Positions 15,836 to 23,779 of a stretch of DNA of 47,334 nucleotides are shown in pieces (the stretch's first letter is position 1; each line of letters starts with the position of its first letter). The notes beneath the pieces were generated by a model. That model was given only the letters and a program-made list of their open reading frames with translations, ran no database searches and was not told the DNA's origin. The stretch spans positions 1-47,334 of the forward strand of contig JBBTVY010000002.1 in assembly GCA_038063055.1 (NCBI GenBank), in the 5' to 3' direction. This DNA is from JACQKT01 sp038063055 (GTDB lineage Bacteria > Patescibacteriota > Minisyncoccia > UBA6257 > 2-01-FULL-56-20). The position numbers were made by a program, and so were the translations under genes.

Positions 15836-15910
15836 AATAAAAACAGCCGGGCAATTAGTCAAAGCCGGCACAATACATATTTTATGGGGAGCGGGCCGCC
15901 TGCGGCGAGC

Positions 15911-15944
15911 CCCGCTCAAAAATTGTTCACAATTTTTGAGCGGG
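15911..15944 (-). terminator. terminator-like hairpin that includes the 3' end of tRNA-Gly
   Basis: A 16-base stem (CCCGCTCAAAAATTGT and its complement) closes on two bases. Its arm at 15940-15944 is part of the tRNA acceptor strand, so the terminator stem and the acceptor stem compete for the same bases. The T run of a terminator lies within the stem on the minus strand. Confidence 0.65.
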
Positions 15945-16009
15945 TGAAGGGAATCGAACCCTCGTACTCTGATTGGCAACCAGATGCACTGCCACTGTGC
16001 TACACCCGC
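15939..16009 (-). tRNA. tRNA-Gly(GCC)
   Basis: The acceptor GCGGGTG pairs fully with CACCCGC. The anticodon loop TTGCCAA gives anticodon GCC, the T loop is TTCGATT, and the discriminator is U, normal for bacterial tRNA-Gly. No CCA is encoded. Confidence 0.95.
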
Positions 16010-16121
16010 CTTATACAGAAAATAGAAAGTGGAAAACAGAATTTTGACCGGACTGATGAAAGTCAAAAATCAACGGCCAAATTTCTACTTTATAGATTCT
16101 ACTTTCTAGATTATGGTTTGT

Positions 16122-16400
16122 CTAATAGTTCGGCGGCTGTCCTTGCGGCCCGATGATACTCGGCTGTCCTGTCGGTCCGATGAATCCGGGCGGCGCAGGA
16201 CTTTTTGTAGTAGTTGATTTTATATTTGTTGTAGTAGTGGAGCTTATATTAACCGGCTGGCTTTTGGTGTCTTCTTTAACCCGCGCCGCGACTCCTCCCG
16301 TTTCGGTTAAATTTCCTATCTCGTTGAAATTACTCGTCCAATAAAAAAACAAAGCCGTTCCGGCAATGAAAATTATTAATAACAAATAAATAATTCTCAT
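16122..16400 (-). CDS. small anchored protein with short collagen-like tail
   Basis: The 92-residue frame starts with one hydrophobic helix (RIIYLLLIIFIAGTALFFYW), continues with a Thr and Ser-rich stretch, and ends with PPGFIGPTGQPSIIGPQGQP, which has Gly every third residue in part. That suggests an anchored extracytoplasmic peptide. It lies between tRNA-Gly and tRNA-Arg on the same strand. Composition and the membrane segment make a real gene more likely than chance, but no family is recognised. Confidence 0.55.
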   Translation of the reverse strand: MRIIYLLLIIFIAGTALFFYWTSNFNEIGNLTETGGVAARVKEDTKSQPVNISSTTTTNIKSTTTKSPAPPGFIGPTGQPSIIGPQGQPPNY

Positions 16401-16438
16401 TTTGCGTAGCTTGAAAATTCCGACTCGCCGAAAATTTG

Positions 16439-16510
16439 TGCCCCCGAGAGGAATCGAACCTCTATCACGAGATCCGCAATCTCGCGTCCTGTCCGTTGAA
16501 CGACGAGGGC
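16439..16510 (-). tRNA. tRNA-Arg(GCG)
   Basis: GCCCTCG pairs with CGGGGGC with one G-U pair. The anticodon stem CGAGA/TCTCG holds loop TTGCGGA, so the anticodon is GCG and codon CGC is read. The T loop is TTCGATT and the discriminator is A. No CCA is encoded. Confidence 0.93.
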
Positions 16511-16578
16511 ATTGGACTTATCTCCTGAACCCAGAATCTCATTCATTAAACCACATAAACTCCCATTTTGGGCCCGGC

Positions 16579-17049
16579 TTAAAATCCTATCAACCTTTCA
16601 ATTGAGTCGATAAACGACTCCTCGAATTCGGTTTTTCCGACTATCGGCTTAAGAGCTTTTTCTATTTCAGGAAGGCGCTTGGCCGGAGTAATTGTTTTTA
16701 ACCACGGACGGATGCCTCTCCGCAGCCGGAACGCCACCTCCGACCATTCGTCCGGTTCGTTTTCCCTTACGCAAAAAGCCTCAATCTCCGAATAAGGGTA
16801 AAATTTGCCGCCGTCAACTGTCAGTCCTTTTTCATCGAGCTTGAAAAGAATCGTTCTCGGTTTTCGGTTAGCCCAGACCATCACGAGAATTTCAGCGATG
16901 ACTATGAAAACGGCGAAAAGGAAATTTTTTTGCAAAATCGAAACGCTCAAAAGAACTATCGCTATCATCACGCTCAGCCAGTACCATGAAACATGCTTAT
17001 CGCGATATTCGAATTCGGGAGCTTGCCACTCGATACTGAAGCGTTCCAT
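16579..17049 (-). CDS. small membrane protein with PH-like cytosolic domain
   Basis: The 156-residue protein begins ERFSIEWQAPEFEYRDKHVSWYW, followed by two close hydrophobic helices at about residues 23-62, then a cytosolic domain with alternating beta strands (TILFKLDEKGLTVDGGKFYPYSEIEAFCV) that resembles the PH-like fold of bacterial membrane proteins. The function is unknown. It lies between comF and tRNA-Arg on the minus strand, 40 bases after comF. The fold assignment is by pattern only. Confidence 0.7.
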   Translation of the reverse strand: MERFSIEWQAPEFEYRDKHVSWYWLSVMIAIVLLSVSILQKNFLFAVFIVIAEILVMVWANRKPRTILFKLDEKGLTVDGGKFYPYSEIEAFCVRENEPDEWSEVAFRLRRGIRPWLKTITPAKRLPEIEKALKPIVGKTEFEESFIDSIERLIGF

Positions 17050-17089
17050 TTTGAAATGTTAACATTGACGCTCCATTTTGCCAAACCGT

Positions 17090-17815
17090 TTATCCTTTGA
17101 CCGCGGCCAGAGCGATTATTTTCCTGGCGCCTGCTTTTTTCAAGGAAACCGCCGCTTCGAAAAAGGTCGCTCCGGAAGTGGTCACGTCGTCCACGAGAAA
17201 AATATTCCTGCCGGCGAATTTTTCCGGCGCGACGACCGCGAAGCAGCCTTTTGCGTTTTTCAGGCGCGATTCGAAATTATCCATCTCGCTTTGCGGCTTG
17301 GTTTCTTTCAAACGCACCAAGCCGCCTTTTTCCGCTTCGAGTCCGAAATGTCCGGCGAAAATTTCCGCTATCAAATCGGCCTGATTGAATCCGCGCCGCC
17401 GCAGGCGTTTTTTCCCGAGCGGCACCGGCACGACAAGCCAGCCGCCTGCCTGCGCAGGCAGGCTTTCCGCCAAGTTCAGATTTTTGGCATAGGCAATAAG
17501 GATTTCGGCCAGTGGCCGCGCGGCGTCTTTGACGAATTTGAATTTCAGTTCATGGACCAGGCGGCGCGGAACATCGTCTTTGTATGAAGCCGCCGCTCCG
17601 AGAATATACGGGAAATCAGGATGGCATATTTTTTTGTTTTCCGGCAGCCGCGCTCCGCACTTGCCGCAGAAAAGGGATTTATTGAGCGTAATTTTCCCGA
17701 AACAGAAACGACAGACGATTTCCCCGCCGTCTATGTTTTTCCCGCAGCCGGCGCAGACGGGTGGAAACAAAACGCTTAAGACGGAATGGATGAAAGAACG
17801 AAAATAATTTTCCAT
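17090..17815 (-). CDS. comF: ComF-family phosphoribosyltransferase-like protein
   Basis: ComF proteins take part in DNA uptake in competent bacteria. The 241-residue protein has an N-terminal zinc finger (CAGCGK, CRFCFGK, CGKCGARLP), then a PRTase-like domain with VPVPLGKKRLRRRGFNQA and the PRPP-binding loop NIFLVDDVTTSGATF near the C-terminus. Just before VPVPL the sequence ESLPAQAGGW is encoded by a perfect 20-base palindrome (17444-17463) and looks like an inserted repeat. The gene lies back to back with the pilus operon, and type IV pili are the usual DNA-uptake device, so a role in natural transformation is reasonable. Confidence 0.9.
   Translation of the reverse strand: MENYFRSFIHSVLSVLFPPVCAGCGKNIDGGEIVCRFCFGKITLNKSLFCGKCGARLPENKKICHPDFPYILGAAASYKDDVPRRLVHELKFKFVKDAARPLAEILIAYAKNLNLAESLPAQAGGWLVVPVPLGKKRLRRRGFNQADLIAEIFAGHFGLEAEKGGLVRLKETKPQSEMDNFESRLKNAKGCFAVVAPEKFAGRNIFLVDDVTTSGATFFEAAVSLKKAGARKIIALAAVKG
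17444..17463. repeat. 20-base palindrome inside comF
   Basis: GCCTGCCTGC is followed by its complement GCAGGCAGGC. It encodes LPAQAG on the minus strand. Shorter CCTGCCGGCAGG palindromes at 36054-36065 and 42595-42606 appear related. Confidence 0.8.
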
Positions 17816-17874
17816 AATTTTTTATGCGCGCTACCTTAAATAACCATTATACCTCTCCAAACCGGCGGAAGCCG

Positions 17875-17911
17875 TGCTATAATATAAACGTTGTCATAAA
17901 ACATGACAACG
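17875..17911 (+). promoter_or_regulatory. extended -10 promoter and operator-like palindrome of the pilus operon
   Basis: TGC followed by TATAAT (17878-17883) is an extended -10 box with no clear -35. It is followed by CGTTGTCAT-AAAAC-ATGACAACG (17889-17911), a perfect 9-base inverted repeat that would cover the transcription start. A repressor binding here could control the pilus genes. Confidence 0.7.
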
Positions 17912-17950
17912 CTTCAATCAGGTCGCTCGTAGAAAGTAAAAGCGTTCATG

Positions 17951-18058
17951 TTTTTACTTTACTCCTCGTTGCCAAATGTATGAAACTTCCTTTCATCATT
18001 TGGTTCGCTCGGATAAAATAAAAATAAATTTTTACTTTACTCCTCGTTGCCAAATGTA
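17951..18058 (+). repeat. two identical 30-base direct repeats before pilM with a hairpin between
   Basis: The 30-base sequence starting TTTTTACTTTACTCCTCG and ending CCAAATGTA occurs at 17951-17980 and 18029-18058, 78 bases apart. Between them CCAAATGTATGAAA and TTTCATCATTTGG form a hairpin around CTTCC. The second copy ends seven bases before the pilM ATG. Confidence 0.85.
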
Positions 18059-18065
18059 AACAACT

Positions 18066-19172
18066 ATGCCGGATATCTTCAAAGCAATGGACTTTTTTGG
18101 ATTCATCAAACAAAAAATAGCCCCCGTTTACCTCGGGGTGGATATAGGCACCACTTCCATAAAAATAGCGGAAGTCGAACAGGGCAAAAATTCGCCGCGC
18201 CTGACGAATTATTGCATATTGGAAGACAAGGGTTCTCTTCTTCGGGCCAATACGGCCATCCAAACCAGCAATCTTAAACTTTTTGAAAACGAAGTTTCGG
18301 AACTTTTAAAAACCGCCATCGGAGAAATGAAACCCAACACAACAGAAGCTTTGGCTTCTCTCCCGGTTTTTTCGGGTTTAACCACGATTTTGACTTTTCC
18401 CGAAATGCCCAAGAACGATTTGGAAAAAGCTCTTTCTTTCGAGGCGAAAAATTACATACCGATGCCTATTTCAGAAGTAGTCATAGATTGGATGAAAGTC
18501 GGCGAATATCGCGACGACAAGGGATTTCTTTCACAGCAAATACTTTTGATTTCCGTTCCGCGAGAACAGGTGAAAAAATACCAACGTATTTTCAAAGAAG
18601 CGGGGTTGCGCCTGGCTGCCCTGGAAATAGAAAGTTTGAGTTTATTGAGGGCGCTCGTCGGGGGCGACCCGACGCCAACTTTCATTATTGACATCGGCAG
18701 TCGTTCAACGGCCATAATAATCGCCGACGGAGGAACGATACGTTTCAGCGGTCAGAGCGACTTTGGCGGAGCGTCTCTGACCCAAGCCGTGTCTTCCGGT
18801 TTAAACATAAACCCCCTGCGCGCCGAAGAACTTAAGAGGGAAAAAGGCGTTGGAGGAACCGGCCAAAATTACGAGTTATCCACAATCATGCTGCCTTTTC
18901 TTGATGCTATAATTAATGAGGTAAAAAGAGCGGAATTCAATTATAAAAGCCAAGTTCCGAATTCCAAAAAAGTCGAAAGAGCCGTTCTTAGCGGAGGAGG
19001 CGCCAATCTGGTTGGGGTTGAAAAATATTTTGAGTCCCGCCTAGGCGTGCCAACGGTCAAAGCCACCCCGCTTTCCAGGTTGGAATATCCTTCTTCGATT
19101 GAACCGTTTGCCAAAGAACTGAATTCTTTTTTGAGCGTGTCCCTGGGATTGGCTTTGAGGGAATTTATTTGA
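18066..19172 (+). CDS. pilM: type IV pilus assembly protein PilM
   Basis: PilM is an actin-like ATPase on the cytoplasmic face of the pilus alignment complex and binds the N-terminus of PilN. The 368-residue protein has the phosphate-1 motif LGVDIGTTSIKIAEVE at about residue 23, the segment ALSFEAKNYIPMPISEVVIDW typical of PilM, the second phosphate motif FIIDIGSRSTAIIIADGG and a C-terminal adenosine motif AVLSGGGANLVGVEKYF. An alternative ATG at 18087 would shorten the N-terminus by seven residues. It is the first gene of the pilus operon, and pilN follows after 39 bases. Confidence 0.93.
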   Translation: MPDIFKAMDFFGFIKQKIAPVYLGVDIGTTSIKIAEVEQGKNSPRLTNYCILEDKGSLLRANTAIQTSNLKLFENEVSELLKTAIGEMKPNTTEALASLPVFSGLTTILTFPEMPKNDLEKALSFEAKNYIPMPISEVVIDWMKVGEYRDDKGFLSQQILLISVPREQVKKYQRIFKEAGLRLAALEIESLSLLRALVGGDPTPTFIIDIGSRSTAIIIADGGTIRFSGQSDFGGASLTQAVSSGLNINPLRAEELKREKGVGGTGQNYELSTIMLPFLDAIINEVKRAEFNYKSQVPNSKKVERAVLSGGGANLVGVEKYFESRLGVPTVKATPLSRLEYPSSIEPFAKELNSFLSVSLGLALREFI

Positions 19173-19211
19173 TACCGGAGCAACTCCAACAACACAAAAT
19201 TTTTTAAAAAT

Positions 19212-19775
19212 ATGCCACTTCCGGAACAATTAATAGATCGGCTCAGCCGCGAATCGGCTCAAACCCCCGGATGGTCGGGTAAGATACTCATGTTCAGCGG
19301 AACGGTTTTTTTCATTGGTTTTGCGGCGTACATCGGCCTTGTTTTCGGATATAAACCATATTTGGAAAATCAGGTGGCTGAGCTTGACAGTCAGATAAAA
19401 ACTTTCGGTCAGCAGGTTCCTCCGGAAGAGCAAAACAAGCTCATTTCTTTTTACTCGCAAACAATCAACCTCCAAAATATTTTTAGTCGGCACGTTGTTT
19501 CTTCCCAAATTTTCAAGTGGCTGGAAAAAAATACGAGAGCGAACGTTTATTACACCAAGTTAAGTCTTTCGTCTTCCAACAATCGGCTGAATTTAAGCGG
19601 CGCCTCAAAGACAATCGACGATTTTGCCGGCCAGTTATTGGTTTTTCAAAATAACCCGCTTGTCCTGAAAATCGCCATTAACACTTTTATATCTTCCGCC
19701 AACAATTTGTGGCAGTTCGACATAACTTTGTTCCTGGCGGACAACGCCTTTAGTCAAACGGCAGTTCAACAATAA
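19212..19775 (+). CDS. pilN: type IV pilus inner-membrane protein PilN-like
   Basis: PilN links cytoplasmic PilM to periplasmic PilO. The 187-residue protein has a short cytosolic N-terminus starting PLPEQLIDRLSRESAQ, one transmembrane helix at about 24-46, a coiled-coil segment (LENQVAELDSQIKTFGQ) and a C-terminal alpha/beta domain. The N-terminal PilM-binding motif is weakly conserved, so the assignment rests on topology and position between pilM and pilO. The gene starts 39 bases after pilM with no repeat in the gap. Confidence 0.82.
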   Translation: MPLPEQLIDRLSRESAQTPGWSGKILMFSGTVFFIGFAAYIGLVFGYKPYLENQVAELDSQIKTFGQQVPPEEQNKLISFYSQTINLQNIFSRHVVSSQIFKWLEKNTRANVYYTKLSLSSSNNRLNLSGASKTIDDFAGQLLVFQNNPLVLKIAINTFISSANNLWQFDITLFLADNAFSQTAVQQ

Positions 19776-19790
19776 TATTCCACTTTTAAA

Positions 19791-20372
19791 ATGAAACAGA
19801 CCACAAAAAGATTTTTAAGCCTGATAATTTCTTTCGTCCTTTTTACGGCGACGATGATCGTCTATTTCAATTTGATATTGCCGGCCAACGAAGACGACCA
19901 AAACATCAGAGCGCAAGTAATCAGCCGCCAAGACTTCGTTGACAATCAAAAGGCGGCCATTTCTCAGTTGCAGAAACTTATCGATTCTTACAAAGGAAAA
20001 GGCGAACTTCAGGGCGTCGTTTCTTCCATTCTTCCGTTGTCGCCTGACTTGGCCGGCGTTTTTTCTCAAATAAGCGGCCTCGTTCAGGTAAACGAGCTTT
20101 TAATGCAGGGAACGACCGTAAGTTTGCCAGTAAATTTTGTGGCTTCCGACGAAGGCGCTTCCGGTCAATTATTAGTCAAACCTTTCGGTTCAGTCGATTT
20201 TCAGGTTAAAATAATCGGGTCTTACGAGGATTTCAAATCTTTTCTGGGTAATTTAGAAACGAATATCAGAATTTTCGACGTCAAAAAAATCGACCTCCAG
20301 CCGGCCGGAAAACCAAGCCAAAACATTTACACTTACGATTTGACGATTACCGCTTATTATCAAAATCCTTGA
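19791..20372 (+). CDS. pilO: type IV pilus inner-membrane protein PilO-like
   Basis: PilO forms a heterodimer with PilN in the periplasm and aligns the pilus machine. The 193-residue protein has one transmembrane helix at about 9-30 (LSLIISFVLFTATMIVYFNL), a coiled coil and a ferredoxin-like C-terminal domain with the typical VDFQVKIIGSYEDFKSFLGNLETNIRIF segment. It lies 15 bases after pilN, in the standard order M-N-O. Membership in the PilO family is well supported by that C-terminal segment. Confidence 0.85.
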   Translation: MKQTTKRFLSLIISFVLFTATMIVYFNLILPANEDDQNIRAQVISRQDFVDNQKAAISQLQKLIDSYKGKGELQGVVSSILPLSPDLAGVFSQISGLVQVNELLMQGTTVSLPVNFVASDEGASGQLLVKPFGSVDFQVKIIGSYEDFKSFLGNLETNIRIFDVKKIDLQPAGKPSQNIYTYDLTITAYYQNP

Positions 20373-20379
20373 TAAAAAT

Positions 20380-20670
20380 ATGGCAATGATAATTGAAGAA
20401 AAAGGAAACAACAACGCATTGATTGACTTCTTGGTTTGGATTGCCATACTGATAATAATAGGGTCGGGCATTTACTACATTTTCTTCAAAAAACCGGAGC
20501 TGATTCAGTTTACGGCATCCTCGTCTTTTAAAGATGTTCAGCAGCTTTCCAAAATAAACATAAGTTCGGACCAGCTTATCAATAGTCCGCAATTTCAGGC
20601 GTTAAAACAACACATTACTGCCGTGGAACCCAAGGATATCGGCAGAACGAATCCATTTTTGGGGTTCTAA
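20380..20670 (+). CDS. small single-pass membrane protein of the pilus operon
   Basis: The 96-residue protein has one transmembrane helix at about 15-36 (LIDFLVWIAILIIIGSGIYYIFF) and a short polar extracytoplasmic tail ending GRTNPFLGF. It occupies the position where other pilus operons encode PilP, seven bases after pilO, but it lacks a lipobox and a PilP beta domain. The closing TNPF motif resembles the end of small pilus-operon proteins in related genomes. A structural role in the PilNO complex is plausible. Confidence 0.7.
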   Translation: MAMIIEEKGNNNALIDFLVWIAILIIIGSGIYYIFFKKPELIQFTASSSFKDVQQLSKINISSDQLINSPQFQALKQHITAVEPKDIGRTNPFLGF

Positions 20671-20671
20671 A

Positions 20672-20778
20672 GTTTACGAAATACGAATTTTTACGAATGT
20701 ACGAATGCTTGTTACTAAAAACTTTTTGCCGCTAAAATTATTCTTATATTCGTACTCTTTAGTATTTCGTAAAAATCA
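20672..20778 (+). repeat. ACGAAT/ATTCGT paired inverted-repeat element filling the gap before pilB
   Basis: The left arm begins one base after the preceding stop codon (TTTACGAAATACGAATTTTT, then ACGAATGTACGAAT) and the right arm (ATTCGTAC, GTATTTCGTAAAAATCA) ends at the pilB ATG. TTTACGAAATAC is repeated exactly in inverted orientation. The element therefore equals the intergenic gap. Related copies are at 1021-1101 and 23667-23779. Confidence 0.82.
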
Positions 20779-22506
20779 ATGACCACCGAACAACTTTTAT
20801 CTGAAATCCAAAAAAGGGGACTTATAAGCGAGGAAGTTTCCAATAAACTAAAAAGAGAATCGTTCCTTTCAAACCGTTCAGTAGAAAACCTTATTTATTC
20901 GGAGCGTCTGGTTAATGACGTCGAGATGGCCAAAGTAAAGAGCGAGGTCCTCAAAATACCCTACCAGAAAATTGATGTTTCCAAACTCGACGACGCTCTT
21001 TTGGAATTGATACCGGAGGAAACAGTAAGAACGTACGGAGCGGTGCCTCTTTCCAAAAACGACAATCTTTTGGTAATCGGAATGGTGCATCCCGACGACC
21101 AAAAAGCGCAAGAAGCTTTGAAATTCATAGCCCGCCGCCTTCGTCTCAACTTGGGCGTTTATATCGTTTCCTACGCCGACTGGCAGGATGTGCTCAAAAA
21201 GTATTCTCCTTACAAGAGCGAAGTGGAAGCCGCGGTTCGCTCGCTTAACTTAAAAAGCGCCGCTACGGGCCGGCCGCTGGTCAATCTTGATGAGACGGCG
21301 ATTGCCAGTTCGGAAGACGCGCCAATAATCAGAATTGTCGCAAAAACTTTCAGCGAAGCGGTGCAAAGGGGCGCTTCTGACATCCACATAGAACCCCTGG
21401 AGAATTATTTAAGGATAAGATTCAGAATAGACGGCCAGCTTAAAGAAGAAACAACTTTACCCGCCGAACTTGCTCAGCCGGTTGTTTCGCGCGTCAAAGT
21501 TATTTCAAATCTTAAAATAGACGAGACAAGAATTCCCCAAAATGGGCGTTTCCGGACAAAGGTTTTTGACAAAGAAATAGACTTTCGTGTTTCCACTTTT
21601 CCGACTCCTCTCGGAGAGAAGGTTGCCATACGCGTACTCGACCCCTCGATTGGACTCAAAAGTTTCAGCCAACTCGGCTTGGAGGGGAAAAACCTCGAAA
21701 TAGTCAAAGAAGGCCTTTCAAGGCCTTTCGGAATGATACTGATAACCGGTCCTACAGGTTCCGGAAAAACCACTACGCTGTACGCGCTTCTTCAAACCCT
21801 TAATAAAGAAAACGTAAACATTTTGAGCCTTGAGGACCCGGTGGAATATTTCATTTCCGGAATAAATCAATCGCAGGTTCGACCGGAAATAGGTTATGAT
21901 TTCGCTTCGGGGTTGCGCGAAATCCTTAGGCAAGACCCCGACATAATCATGGTCGGCGAAATAAGAGACAACGAAACCGCCGGTTTGGCCGTTCATTCCG
22001 CCCTTACCGGACATATCGTTCTTTCCACCCTTCATACCAACAACGCCGTTGGCGTAATACCTCGTCTGATAGACATGAAGGTGGAACCATTTCTAATTCC
22101 GTCATCGCTCAATTTGATGATATCTCAGCGGTTAATCGGGCAGCTTTGTCAGAATTGCAAAAAAGCCGAAACGGCGCCCCCGGAGGTCCAGAAAATAATC
22201 AAAAAAGCATTGGCGGATTTACCGCCGAAAACCGCGCCGGATTACGAGGAGCCGTATAAAATCTATAAAGGCGCCGGATGTCCCAAGTGTCAGGGACGAG
22301 GAGTAATCGGGCGCATAGCCATATTCGAGATTTTCAAGATGTCCAGGGAGCTCGAAGAAATAATCAACACCGGACCTACGGCGCGGCGGATTTTTGAAGA
22401 AGCCAAGCGTCAGGGAATGATAACGATGCGTCAGGATGGGATTCTTAAAGCGCTTTCCGGCTTGGTAAGCGTCGAGGAAGTGATTGGGGAAACACAGGAA
22501 GCGTGA
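20779..22506 (+). CDS. pilB: type IV pilus extension ATPase PilB
   Basis: PilB is the hexameric ATPase that powers pilin polymerisation. The 575-residue protein has an N-terminal GspE/MshEN-like domain (about 1-150), the ASDIHIEP segment, Walker A GPTGSGKTTT at about residue 324, an Asp box and Walker B (LRQDPDIIMVGEIRD), the His box (LSTLHTNNA) and a zinc-binding module with CQNC at about 457 and CPKC at about 501, the mark of PilB/GspE as against PilT. The ATG follows directly on an inverted-repeat arm. pilT begins 82 bases downstream. Confidence 0.95.
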   Translation: MTTEQLLSEIQKRGLISEEVSNKLKRESFLSNRSVENLIYSERLVNDVEMAKVKSEVLKIPYQKIDVSKLDDALLELIPEETVRTYGAVPLSKNDNLLVIGMVHPDDQKAQEALKFIARRLRLNLGVYIVSYADWQDVLKKYSPYKSEVEAAVRSLNLKSAATGRPLVNLDETAIASSEDAPIIRIVAKTFSEAVQRGASDIHIEPLENYLRIRFRIDGQLKEETTLPAELAQPVVSRVKVISNLKIDETRIPQNGRFRTKVFDKEIDFRVSTFPTPLGEKVAIRVLDPSIGLKSFSQLGLEGKNLEIVKEGLSRPFGMILITGPTGSGKTTTLYALLQTLNKENVNILSLEDPVEYFISGINQSQVRPEIGYDFASGLREILRQDPDIIMVGEIRDNETAGLAVHSALTGHIVLSTLHTNNAVGVIPRLIDMKVEPFLIPSSLNLMISQRLIGQLCQNCKKAETAPPEVQKIIKKALADLPPKTAPDYEEPYKIYKGAGCPKCQGRGVIGRIAIFEIFKMSRELEEIINTGPTARRIFEEAKRQGMITMRQDGILKALSGLVSVEEVIGETQEA

Positions 22507-22588
22507 TATAATGTAAATGAAAAATAAAAAAGTAAAATTAAAAAATCTGATAATTTTTATTTTTAATATTTAATTTTTCCAACCATCT
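22507..22588 (+). repeat. A-rich/T-rich paired arms filling the pilB-pilT gap
   Basis: GAAAAATAAAAAAGTAAAAT-type sequence on the left is mirrored by ATTTTTATTTTTAATATTTAATTTTTCC-type sequence on the right, forming an imperfect long stem around CTGAT. It occupies most of the 82-base gap. Low sequence complexity makes the pairing less certain than in the other elements. Confidence 0.5.
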
Positions 22589-23665
22589 ATGCCTACTCCG
22601 CAGGAAAAAATTAACGAGATTTTGATTACTGCCGCCAGGCAGAACGCTTCCGATTTGCACATGGCGGTCGGTCGCAGGCCGACCCTGCGGGTTGACGGCG
22701 TTCTTGTTCCGATACAGAAAGAGCCCCAGCTGACTCCGGAAACGATAGACCAGCTTGTTTCCGTGCTTTTGACGGCCGAACAAAAAGAAAGGTTTCTTAA
22801 GGAACGTCAGCTTGATTTCGCTTACAACTTAGAGGACAAAGCCAGGTTTAGGGTCAATGTTTATTTCCAGCGCGGCTACATGGCTGCCTCGTTGCGTCTC
22901 ATACCAGCCAGGATAAAAACCATTGAAGAATTAAATCTTCTGCCGATATTGCACGAATTCACCAAAATTTCCCAGGGATTCGTTTTGGTTGTGGGGCCGG
23001 CGGGACACGGCAAGTCAACGACTTTGGCCGCGATGCTTGACGAAGTAAACCACAACAGAACCGACCATATTGTCACAATCGAAGATCCGATTGAATATAT
23101 TTTCGTTCAGGACAGGTGCATCGTTTCTCAAAGGGAAGTCGGCAACGACACCCCCAGTTTTCACGCGGGCCTCAGGACCATTCTTCGGCAGGACCCGGAC
23201 GTGATAATGATAGGCGAGATGCGCGACTCTGTTTCAATTTCAACGGCCATGACCGCGGCCGAAACGGGACATCTTGTTTTTTCAACGCTTCACACCAATT
23301 CGGCCTCCCAGACGGTAGACAGAATAATAGACTCGTTCACTTCCGAACAGCAGGGGCAGGTCGTTTCTCAGCTCGCCTCCACTCTTGTGGCAATAGTTTC
23401 GGAAAGGCTTCTCCCGCGGCTTTCCGGCGGTCGCGTGCCTGTGCTTGAAATAATGATAGTCAATCCGGCCATCAGGAATCTCATCCGCGAAAGGAAGATA
23501 TATCAAATAGACCTGGTGATAGAAACGAGCCTTCAGGAAGGTATGGTTACAATGAACCGCTCGCTCGCCGGCCTCGTCAAAAACAAAGAGGTTTCTTTGG
23601 AAAATGCGGAACTTTATTCGCAGAACCCGGCAGAGCTCAGGATTCTTTTGGAAAGGATGCTGTAA
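22589..23665 (+). CDS. pilT: type IV pilus retraction ATPase PilT
   Basis: PilT drives pilus retraction, needed for twitching motility and DNA uptake. The 358-residue protein has the start of the family ASDLHMAVGRRPTLRVDG, Walker A GPAGHGKSTT at about residue 136, Walker B LRQDPDVIMIGEMRD, the His box VFSTLHTNSASQTVDRIID and the C-terminal AIRNLIRERKIYQI motif required for retraction. It lacks the zinc-binding Cys pairs of PilB. The Walker A has Ala-Gly-His in place of the common Thr-Gly-Ser but keeps GKS. pilC follows after an inverted-repeat element. Confidence 0.95.
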   Translation: MPTPQEKINEILITAARQNASDLHMAVGRRPTLRVDGVLVPIQKEPQLTPETIDQLVSVLLTAEQKERFLKERQLDFAYNLEDKARFRVNVYFQRGYMAASLRLIPARIKTIEELNLLPILHEFTKISQGFVLVVGPAGHGKSTTLAAMLDEVNHNRTDHIVTIEDPIEYIFVQDRCIVSQREVGNDTPSFHAGLRTILRQDPDVIMIGEMRDSVSISTAMTAAETGHLVFSTLHTNSASQTVDRIIDSFTSEQQGQVVSQLASTLVAIVSERLLPRLSGGRVPVLEIMIVNPAIRNLIRERKIYQIDLVIETSLQEGMVTMNRSLAGLVKNKEVSLENAELYSQNPAELRILLERML

Positions 23666-23666
23666 T

Positions 23667-23779
23667 TTAGGAAATACGAATTTTTACGAATGTAAGAATA
23701 ATTTTAACGGGGAAAATTACCAATATCGGTTAATTAACAAATTCGTATATTCGCAATCAATTCGTAAGTTCGTAAAACA
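23667..23779 (+). repeat. ACGAAT/ATTCGT paired inverted-repeat element filling the pilT-pilC gap
   Basis: The left arm (GGAAATACGAATTTTTACGA, then ATGTAAGAAT) starts next to the pilT stop codon. The right arm (AATTCGTATATTCG, AATTCGTAAGTTCGTAAAAC) ends at the pilC ATG. It is the third copy of the family found before clpB and pilB. Confidence 0.8.

Noticed and set aside
15698..16066. Minus-strand frame reading VAQWQCIWLPIRVRGFDS
   Set aside because: This runs through tRNA-Gly(GCC); such peptides are typical translations of tRNA genes.
16402..16605. Plus-strand frame with PRGIEPLSRDPQS
   Set aside because: It is the antisense reading of tRNA-Arg.
17951..18058. Direct repeats considered as a CRISPR array
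   Set aside because: There are only two copies with a 48-base hairpin-containing spacer and no cas genes. The 24-base and heptamer arrays have no spacers at all.
17946..18263. Minus-strand frame repeating HLATRSKVK
   Set aside because: It translates the 30-base direct repeats and then the antisense of pilM.
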